A stretch of 64,000 bases of DNA from NCBI GenBank assembly GCA_022509205.1, contig JAFLTR010000004.1, positions 25,049 to 89,048 on the forward strand, read 5' to 3'. The notes beneath the pieces are model-generated. The model saw only the letters and a program-made list of their open reading frames with translations, had not been told where the DNA came from and did no database searches. Of the stretch, positions 29,901-36,162 are shown piece after piece (within the stretch, counting starts at the first letter, position 1; each line of letters starts with the position of its first letter). Origin of the DNA: Muribaculaceae bacterium (GTDB taxonomy: Bacteria; Bacteroidota; Bacteroidia; Bacteroidales; Muribaculaceae). The position numbers and the translations under genes are program-made.

Positions 29901-30042
29901 TTTCTAAAGACAGGACAGTGGCTCCAATCAATGGCTCGTCGTCGGTTGCCGAAACAACCGTACCTGTCACAAGGATATCTTCGGCATAAGCCGACAACCC
30001 TGCCAACAGGAATAACATTAAACTAAAGATTGATTTTTTCAT
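26914..30042 (-). CDS. SusC-like TonB-dependent fructan transporter
   Basis: A 1042-aa outer-membrane TonB-dependent transporter. A signal peptide (ending SAYA) precedes a carboxypeptidase-D-like regulatory domain (about residues 24-95), a TonB box region with DEVVVVGYS, the plug domain with the SusC signature VLKDAASASIYGSRAANGVIIITTK, and a 22-strand barrel ending in GLQFGF. First gene of the susC-susD-SusE-GH32 operon. Its promoter has a TAATTTTG -7 box 30 nt before the ATG and a copy of the 29-bp element shared with the periplasmic GH32 operon, which implies common control by the HTCS. Confidence 0.96.
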   Translation of the reverse strand: MKKSIFSLMLFLLAGLSAYAEDILVTGTVVSATDDEPLIGATVLSLETKKGTATDIDGNFQLTVPQGSKVRISYIGYKDFEGVVSPQMDVRLSENSEVLDEVVVVGYSTQRKADLTGSVSVVNTKDFETASTTDPMQALQGKVPGMTITPNNGGSPVSAGTVRIRGIGSFNADQSPLFVIDGVPTTTNLNTLNMNDIESMQVLKDAASASIYGSRAANGVIIITTKQGKKGGDSKVKVDFSASWTAQFYTKSQKMSLLDTPGYATAMAQAALNDGMDPVAYAANYGLNLNAPVGLPISVYNPATGAYVDYMVNGLYDGYINSRRTMRISNTDWLDEITRTGFLQNYDLTLSRADENSRSLFSVGYKRNAGIIKDTDFQSLAVRMNNSYDIVKWLTIGENATITYSDQVDCAPMENALKMAPTVPVFEEDGVTYGGPVGGMSDRQNPMREIAFNKDNRLKIWRIFGNGYIDIKPFKGFTFRSNFGLDYESGFIHAYTYTFHSDIVNNDNNASAIGQSRDTKWTWTNTINYDFNIKEQNQFHVLAGIECFRQTATNTEGRNLDFDVETPEYMWPDASTGLEYFTGNQSQYSLLSFFGKIDYSWRNLILASFTIRRDGSSRFGRNYKYGTFPSATLGYRLSENIQKPWLNDLKVRLSWGKTGNQAIANNAYQSLYVADYGSDRVTSTAYDIWLQQSGIFPSGYRAIQSENPNLKWETTIQYNAGIDFGFLNNRLTGSIDAYIKDVKDMLINPAYLASMGEGGAAWANGPSLRNWGMEFLASWKDYVNSCGLSYSVSLNGDFYRNRVTYLPSSTTGSYVHTTSQNLVEARRPYGSIVGYVVEGLYQTKEEVLASGQDNARVGGLKYADLNGDGVINADDQTWIFNPVPDFSMGLTVNLSWNNFDFQMFWQGVFGQDVYNNQKFQTDFWSITDAGSNKGDRMLNAWTQDNRNSTIPALTTNNTADEGRASTYYVENGSYAKLRTLQLGYNLPEKILKHTGISNVRFYVSGNNICTIKSKNLTCSDPENPNWAYPLSTSVTFGLQFGF

Positions 30043-30072
30043 GTGTATTTAGTGTTGAAAATTTTTATGGCA

Positions 30073-30080
30073 CAAAATTA
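30073..30080 (-). promoter_or_regulatory. -7 box of the susC operon
   Basis: TAATTTTG on the minus strand matches TAnnTTTG. It ends exactly 30 nt before the susC ATG, the same distance as in the GH32 operon at 10178. No TTTG -33 box lies at the usual 19-21 nt spacing. Confidence 0.65.
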
Positions 30081-30101
30081 TAAAGAGCCTTATTATTAGG
30101 A

Positions 30102-30130
30102 CTATAACAAATGTGGATTAGAATATAAAA
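30102..30130 (-). promoter_or_regulatory. Candidate HTCS operator upstream of susC
   Basis: Minus-strand copy of the 29-bp element at 10129-10157 (24 of 29 identical). Half-sites TTTTATA and TGTTATA are 21 bp apart, with CCACATTT in the middle. It ends 21 nt before the -7 box. HTCS binding is inferred. Confidence 0.7.
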
Positions 30131-30220
30131 AATGCGTGATGCAACAATTCTTACATAAATCGCAACCATTTTAATAATGCGCCATTTTCATATCATTTCT
30201 TTTTATGAGATTATTCAAAA

Positions 30221-30258
30221 TTTAATCGGTACAGTCGTCAACGGCTTTACCGATTAAA
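30221..30258 (-). terminator. Terminator of the epimerase/hemD/PPDK-N gene group
   Basis: TTTAATCGGTA (30221-30231) and TACCGATTAAA (30248-30258) form a perfect 11-bp stem with a 16-nt loop. On the minus strand it is followed by TTTTG. It lies about 35 nt after the stop of the PPDK-N gene and insulates it from the susC promoter. Confidence 0.7.
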
Positions 30259-30293
30259 CTATAATCGCCTGTGTTTTGGTTGAAGTCGGGAAC

Positions 30294-33239
30294 TTATTTC
30301 CTGACAATTCCCACTCCTTTCATACCATTGATGGCAATAGTGAGAGGGTCAGGAAGCTCCACTACTCTTAAGGATTCGGATTCATATTTAGCCGGAAGGG
30401 AATCGAGATAATCGATATCGTATAAACCATTTCCGGCGGAAGGGTCGACAGTGAAATAACCCACGCCAAAGGAAGTGAGATTCTGGAAGAAATGAGTGCC
30501 TTGGGAAGGCTCAATTCTATATCCCGGAATTGCAGTCTCTACCAAAAGGCGCGCGCCGGCAATGTGTGGCCATCTAACAGGGATGCCCAATGCCGGATCG
30601 GAAGAACCCCAGCGCCCGGGACCTATCAAGATATATGGCTCATTTTTCTCCACCAGTTCCCGGTTAAGTTTATCAACTTCCAGAGCAAGCGCCGGATTAT
30701 TGGCACTATTGAAATTATTTTCCCTGACATAGACAATGTGTCTGACGTTGTCCATCACACCATGCCCCAGAGCCTTTTCCGACCGTAGAATCAGTTGGGA
30801 GTCATCCACATTCATCACAGAATCATCGAGCATTTCCTTTTTATCCACGATAGGCCTGATCTGGAGCCAATATATTGTGCCTTTTTTCTCTTCCGTGGAT
30901 GCCTGCGGATTAATGATGCCTGCAAATTCTATCTCCACGGGCCTACCCATAGCATATTGTCCTGTGGATAGCATGAAGTCGACACTATCAGCCAAAGGGA
31001 ACACCTCCTGACGCAAGACATTTGCAAAAGTGACTACTTTCCGACCCGGGCCCCAGTCTGTGTCTCTAAGCATACGGTCGTTGGGATCAAAAGTTGATAC
31101 CATATACCTCAATGCATCTGTCTTGAAAGCATCGGCCACAGATATTTTCTTTATATTGAAGCCTTCGTCGGTGGAGAATTCTTCGCTATCGGGAGCCACG
31201 CTGCTCAAGCCATAAAGATTCTTCTGAGTATCTCGCAAAGCCAGTTCTATAGTAGAAGTCTGCAAAACATGTCCCGGATGTTTCGGAGAGAATCTCAGCG
31301 CCATGCCGCCATCGACAATATATTTTCCAAGACCGGCAGCTACCTCCACCACACCTTCTTCGGATTTTTCTTCCCCGACTGGATAATAGTTGATAGATCT
31401 TCCCACTCCGGAAAAAGAAGGATAATAGTAATCGCCATGCCATTCTCCCACCACTTCCTGAATTATGATAGCCATCTTCTCCTGCTCGATGACATTGCTT
31501 GTGGCGTTCATATAAGCCTTTGAATCGGCAAAGAAGACAGAGGCATAGACTCCCTTCACAGCGTCGCAAAGAAGACGCAACATCTCTTCGCGATCCTGTA
31601 GATAAGGGATCATATAGGTGGAATAAATACCCGCGAAAGGCTGATAATGAGAATCTTCAAGAAGTGAAGAACTGCGGATTGCAAGTGGCTTGTCAAGCAC
31701 ATCGAATAAGGCGCGAAAATCATCAAGCAGATGTTCAGGAAGTTTGGCCCTCAGAAATTGTGCCAGTATTTCGGAGTCCGGAAGTTTGGAGAGGCCCACA
31801 CGATAAAGGCCGTTGTAATCCATAAACTGATCGAAGATGTCGGTGCAGAGCACCACTGTGCGCGGAATCGTTATCTGCACTCCTTTGAGATCGTCAAATT
31901 CCGGATATCGCTTGATGATATGGTCGATAAACGCCAGGCCACGTCCCTTTCCGCCCAGCGACCCCTCCCCTATGCGCTGGAAATTACTGTAACGGTCGAA
32001 CCGGTCTTTGACAAATATCGCCACCACTCCGCGGTTTTTCATCTTGCGGTATTTCACGATCGAATCGAATATCAATTCCTTCACGGAATCCGCCTCCTCA
32101 ATCTTAGAGAAGAAATGACGCTTCATTATATCCGCAATGGGGAACAAAGCCCGGGAATATAGCCAGCGGGAGACGTCATTCTTCCGGCAATGAGCATACA
32201 GGGCGTCATCAGGGATATTGAATACCTGCCTCTGGAGAGTCTTGAGGTCGGGGATTCTCATAATCTCGTGACCGTCTACCGGATCTTTCACAATAAAATC
32301 ACCGAAGCCAAAATTCTGTTCCACCGCCTTCCTGAGCTCCTGCGGGAAAGTCTTGGAGTTTTTATCGAGGAAAAGGTATCCTGCTTTCTCGGCTTTCATC
32401 CGGTTTTCACTCTCCATGCTTTCAAGGATCACAGGAGTGAAAGGATGGCGTTCATGCAGAGAATCAGCCAAAGTGATTCCGGCGTTGGGATCTTTAACTC
32501 CCGCGTGGGGGAAACGCATATCGGAGATCACTCCAAGGATATTCTCCCCGTATTTATCATAGAGAGCCTGAGCTTCCTCATAATCGCGGGCAAGCAGCAC
32601 TTTCGGACGACCTCTCATTCTTAACATCCTTTCATGCTCGTTGAGCGCTTCTGTCGAGAATGTTCGGCTCTGAATAAAAAGATATCTGAAAAGGTGGGGA
32701 AGCACTGAGGAATAAAACCGGATAGAGTCTTCTACCACTACGATGCATTGCACTCCGATATTCAAAATATCGTTTTCGGCATTCATCCGGTCTTCTATCA
32801 GTTTTATGATAGCAAGAATAAGATCGACATCTCCCAGCCATGAGAACACATAATCCACTCCGGCAAGGTCTTCATTGGCTATACGTCGTCTCACCTCCTT
32901 TGAAAAGGGAGTCAAGACCACGAATGGGATCGACGGATATTCTGCATCGATATTCTTAGCCTCCCGGAAAGTTTCGCTGATATCCACTCCGGGCATTGCT
33001 ATGATGAGGTCGAACTGCATCTCCTTGAGAAGCCGTTTTGCCTCTTCGTAGGTGGCAGCTTTCACAAACCTCGGAGGGGATGAAAGATGAAGATCTACAT
33101 ATTCGAAATATACCTGTTCCTCCACTCTTCCATCCTCTTCAAGCATGAAGGAGTCGTAGGGTGTCGCAATCAGAAGCACAGTGAAAATGCGCTTCTGCAT
33201 AAGCTTCTGAAATTCTGTTTCTTTAAGGAACCTGGGCAT
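30294..33239 (-). CDS. Receiver-like / PPDK ATP-grasp fusion protein
   Basis: A 981-aa cytoplasmic protein. Residues about 15-135 resemble a degenerate receiver domain. Residues about 160-310 form a second one with acidic pocket VVEDS, putative phospho-Asp in ISDMRF and Lys in LDKNS. Then comes a PPDK_N/PEP-synthase ATP-binding domain (about 420-800) with GEGSLGGKGRG, AIRSSSLLED and QIRPIV. The last 180 residues contain ILIGPGRWGSSDPALG. The phosphohistidine (TSHAA-type) and PEP-binding barrel domains of true PEP synthase are absent, so the usual annotation 'phosphoenolpyruvate synthase' is doubtful. It overlaps hemD by 17 nt; a later Met14 start would remove the overlap. Function unknown. 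Confidence 0.8.
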   Translation of the reverse strand: MPRFLKETEFQKLMQKRIFTVLLIATPYDSFMLEEDGRVEEQVYFEYVDLHLSSPPRFVKAATYEEAKRLLKEMQFDLIIAMPGVDISETFREAKNIDAEYPSIPFVVLTPFSKEVRRRIANEDLAGVDYVFSWLGDVDLILAIIKLIEDRMNAENDILNIGVQCIVVVEDSIRFYSSVLPHLFRYLFIQSRTFSTEALNEHERMLRMRGRPKVLLARDYEEAQALYDKYGENILGVISDMRFPHAGVKDPNAGITLADSLHERHPFTPVILESMESENRMKAEKAGYLFLDKNSKTFPQELRKAVEQNFGFGDFIVKDPVDGHEIMRIPDLKTLQRQVFNIPDDALYAHCRKNDVSRWLYSRALFPIADIMKRHFFSKIEEADSVKELIFDSIVKYRKMKNRGVVAIFVKDRFDRYSNFQRIGEGSLGGKGRGLAFIDHIIKRYPEFDDLKGVQITIPRTVVLCTDIFDQFMDYNGLYRVGLSKLPDSEILAQFLRAKLPEHLLDDFRALFDVLDKPLAIRSSSLLEDSHYQPFAGIYSTYMIPYLQDREEMLRLLCDAVKGVYASVFFADSKAYMNATSNVIEQEKMAIIIQEVVGEWHGDYYYPSFSGVGRSINYYPVGEEKSEEGVVEVAAGLGKYIVDGGMALRFSPKHPGHVLQTSTIELALRDTQKNLYGLSSVAPDSEEFSTDEGFNIKKISVADAFKTDALRYMVSTFDPNDRMLRDTDWGPGRKVVTFANVLRQEVFPLADSVDFMLSTGQYAMGRPVEIEFAGIINPQASTEEKKGTIYWLQIRPIVDKKEMLDDSVMNVDDSQLILRSEKALGHGVMDNVRHIVYVRENNFNSANNPALALEVDKLNRELVEKNEPYILIGPGRWGSSDPALGIPVRWPHIAGARLLVETAIPGYRIEPSQGTHFFQNLTSFGVGYFTVDPSAGNGLYDIDYLDSLPAKYESESLRVVELPDPLTIAINGMKGVGIVRK

Positions 33240-33990
33240 TGTGGCGTGAGAGGAAATCGTCGAGGGCCGATGTCATGGAGGGCATCTCTTTGGTGGGAGC
33301 CTCAATAGCAAGTTCAAGGCCGGAGTCTTTGACAGCCTGTGCCGTAGGCGCACCGAATGTGCCTATCAATGCTTTCTGTTTACCATCTTTCACGAAATCA
33401 GGCACATTCTTCAACAGGGAATGAATTCCCACCGGACTGAAGAAAAGCATCAGGTCATAGTCACATTTCTCGTCAGGTGTGAAATCATTGCTCACCGTGC
33501 GATACATCATCGCAGGGGTAAGGTCGATTTTTAACGCCGAAAGAGCTTCCATTCTTTCGGGTAGGATATCGGAAACCGGGATAAGGAATTTTTCCTTATG
33601 GTTTTTCTGGACTGCTGAAATAAACTGTGGATCGTCGAGACGCCCTGTGAGCCCGAAAGAGATCTTGCGCTTACGATAGACTATATATTTCTGAAGGTAA
33701 AGGGCTATCTGCTCCGTGGTGCAGAAATAACGCATGGTGTCGGGCACATTTACACGCGATTCTTCGCAAAGTCTGAAGAAATTGTCAATTGCAGTGCGAG
33801 CAGTAAAAATTACAGCCGTATATTCGGCCAAATTAATTTTTGACTGACGGAATTCTTTGACTGTCAGCGGCTCCACCTTTATCATTGGTCGGAACACTAT
33901 TTCTACGTCATGTTTCTTTGCAATCTCGAAATACGGAGATTTAGGTGAGGTAGGCTGAGGTTGCGAAACCAGAATCTTCTTAATTTTCAT
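33223..33990 (-). CDS. hemD: Uroporphyrinogen-III synthase (HemD)
   Basis: A 255-aa protein with the two-lobed HemD pattern: N-terminal KKILVSQPQP, the IFTARTAIDNFF segment, and the C-terminal lobe with LMLFFSPVGIHSLL followed by GTFGAPTAQAVKDSGL. HemD closes hydroxymethylbilane into uroporphyrinogen III for heme and corrinoid synthesis. Sequence conservation in this family is low, so the assignment rests on these lobe motifs. It overlaps the start of the receiver/PPDK-N gene by 17 nt and lies 119 nt downstream of the DUF4271 gene. Confidence 0.82.
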   Translation of the reverse strand: MKIKKILVSQPQPTSPKSPYFEIAKKHDVEIVFRPMIKVEPLTVKEFRQSKINLAEYTAVIFTARTAIDNFFRLCEESRVNVPDTMRYFCTTEQIALYLQKYIVYRKRKISFGLTGRLDDPQFISAVQKNHKEKFLIPVSDILPERMEALSALKIDLTPAMMYRTVSNDFTPDEKCDYDLMLFFSPVGIHSLLKNVPDFVKDGKQKALIGTFGAPTAQAVKDSGLELAIEAPTKEMPSMTSALDDFLSRHNAQVP

Positions 33991-34109
33991 AGGTCAGAGG
34001 TCATCGTTACTACAGACTTAGAGGTCTATAATTACTCGCTCGGAGAGAGGATACAGGCTGAAATACACAGATTTCCTTCACTGTATGGGTATCGGCTGCG
34101 ACAAAAATC

Positions 34110-34904
34110 TCACAGAATCTTGTCCAGAAGAAGAGAGATCCGATAGCACAAAATCAACGGAATAATTTCCAGACTGCAAAGGTAGCATAAAAAAAGCACC
34201 CAAGACGAAAATTGATAGAAAAAAATCCTGTAACCTTTCCAGATAAATACCAATTTCGCCAGAATAAAAACGAGCAAAGCAAGAGAGGCGACTCCGGGAG
34301 CGGTCTGTGGCAAACAGATTCCCACAAGAGCCAGAATAAAAAATGCCGGTGCCATAAGTGCCTGACTTGCAGAGAATCCCTTGACCCATAATTCGGCATG
34401 TGAACGGTCACTAAACACCCAACCGACAGCTGCATAAGACCACCACATGAAGATACTATATCCGGCCGCTACAACCATTCCCCAAAGCATCCCGATGGCC
34501 GAAATGGGTAAGGGATCGCCCGATGTGAGAAAAAAGCGAAGAAAACAATAACCGATGATTCCTGCGCATCCACACCAGAGAATATTCAGCATGACGATAA
34601 GACTCGTTTCCCTGACAGTGTCGTCGAAAACATTCTGTCGCGTGCGAGTTTCTATGAGATTTCGGAAAATAGTAAGTGCATATTTTATGTTGTTTCGGAA
34701 TCTCAGGGCAATAATGAGAAAGAGCAGGAAAAGTCCTGTGAGTATGAATGAAATGCCGTTCCCATTGTCCGACCTCAGAGGTGCCCTTTCGGGAGGTGGC
34801 GGAGGTGTCAGCAACAATCCGTAGACCGGTTCGGGCGCGGCAATGGTATCAAAGGTTTCAAAAACCGCTTGACTTACGGTTGATATCGAATCGTTCAGAG
34901 CCAT
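34110..34904 (-). CDS. DUF4271 integral membrane protein
   Basis: A 264-aa inner-membrane protein. A Pro-rich segment (TPPPPPERAP, about residues 33-42) precedes one helix (about 50-68), then a cluster of five or six hydrophobic helices up to the C-terminus. The match to DUF4271, a family confined to Bacteroidota and often next to hemD, is from memory. Function is unknown; the gene order epimerase, DUF4271, hemD suggests an envelope or heme-related setting, but this is weak. It overlaps the end of the epimerase gene by 10 nt. Confidence 0.7.
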   Translation of the reverse strand: MALNDSISTVSQAVFETFDTIAAPEPVYGLLLTPPPPPERAPLRSDNGNGISFILTGLFLLFLIIALRFRNNIKYALTIFRNLIETRTRQNVFDDTVRETSLIVMLNILWCGCAGIIGYCFLRFFLTSGDPLPISAIGMLWGMVVAAGYSIFMWWSYAAVGWVFSDRSHAELWVKGFSASQALMAPAFFILALVGICLPQTAPGVASLALLVFILAKLVFIWKGYRIFFYQFSSWVLFLCYLCSLEIIPLILCYRISLLLDKIL

Positions 34905-35905
34905 CCCTCTTTCTTATACCAGTCAGCAGCATTTCTCACCCCCTCTTTTAGCGACACCATCGGATTGAAACCGAAATCTCTCTTTGCCTTACTGACATCG
35001 GCATCCCAGTTTCGCTGCTTCATGATATTGTATTTATCGCGATTAAGGGTGGAAGGTTTCATTCTTGCCACACCCCATTTTTCAGCTACTGCCGACACGG
35101 CTTTGACAGCCCACAGAGGCATCGGAAGGGACAGGACATGCTTGCGTCCGATGGCTTCGGCAGCTATTTTACGAAATTCTTTCTGAGTGTAGGACTTATC
35201 CTCGGAAATAATGTAGGTATTGCCGGCAGGGGCTTTTTCAAGGGCATCAAATACTGCCCGCGCGAGGTCCTCCACATAGATGAAAGTGAGAAGTTGTTTC
35301 TTATATCCTGCCGAGAAATCAAATCCTTTGGAAATCGACTGCAACATCAGGTAATAATCTTTGTCACGTGGACCGTAGATGCCTGTGGGCCGAAAAATTA
35401 TATACGGGATGCCCTCCATCTGAAGGAGCATTTCTGCTTTCAGTTTGGAAGCACCGTAACGAGTGTTGGGAGCCGGAATATCTGTCTCCCGGAATTTGGC
35501 GCCATCTTTTTCGTGGGATGGGCCATGAACCGACAAGGAGCTCATCAGAAGAAATTTGTCAGGCACCTTCCCTGTCGCCTTAAGTGATTCGAGAAAATTC
35601 TTCAGATATTCATAATTCACTTTTGAGAAATCGGAGAAAGAAATCGCCTTGGTGGCTCCAAGATTATATACAATCCAATCCCATTTCTGATCTCCGGGCA
35701 TGGACTCTTCGATGGTTTGAGCGAGAGAGTCGGGATTATCGAAGTCGAAGGTTACGAATTTGATAGCCGAGTCGGCAAGATATTTACGTGAAGTCGTTTC
35801 TCTCACTCCGGCATAAACCTCACATCCTCTGCGGAGACCCTCTTCTACAATGAAACCTCCGGCAAACCCTCCTGCCCCGACCACCAATACTTTCCTCTTA
35901 TCCAT
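34895..35905 (-). CDS. NAD-dependent epimerase/dehydratase (extended SDR)
   Basis: A 336-aa extended short-chain dehydrogenase acting on a nucleotide sugar or similar substrate. It has the NAD-binding motif GAGGFAGGF at the N-terminus, the catalytic Ser in LMSSLSVHGP, the YGASK catalytic Tyr/Lys motif, and FRPTGIYGPRD. The substrate cannot be assigned. It is the first gene of a probable minus-strand unit with DUF4271, hemD and the PPDK-N protein. A TAATTTTG box at 35930-35937 (minus strand) could be its -7 element. Confidence 0.88.
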   Translation of the reverse strand: MDKRKVLVVGAGGFAGGFIVEEGLRRGCEVYAGVRETTSRKYLADSAIKFVTFDFDNPDSLAQTIEESMPGDQKWDWIVYNLGATKAISFSDFSKVNYEYLKNFLESLKATGKVPDKFLLMSSLSVHGPSHEKDGAKFRETDIPAPNTRYGASKLKAEMLLQMEGIPYIIFRPTGIYGPRDKDYYLMLQSISKGFDFSAGYKKQLLTFIYVEDLARAVFDALEKAPAGNTYIISEDKSYTQKEFRKIAAEAIGRKHVLSLPMPLWAVKAVSAVAEKWGVARMKPSTLNRDKYNIMKQRNWDADVSKAKRDFGFNPMVSLKEGVRNAADWYKKEGWL

Positions 35906-36162
35906 CTGATTGCTCCGATTTTTATGTCACAAAATTACAAAATTTTCTGTTACATCGGATATTCACGAAGCTATCGGGTCGGAAAGATAACTTACCGGGG
36001 AAAATAGGAAAAGTCCCCTCAAATAGCGGATTACTCCCGATATATGGAGTATTGGAAGTATCGGTTGAAATAACTCCGACTTCAGAAATAAGCAAGGAAA
36101 AAGTGACTGTGAGTCAATAAGTGGGGTTACATCTAAAAAAAAGAATTAAATTTGTAACCGAT

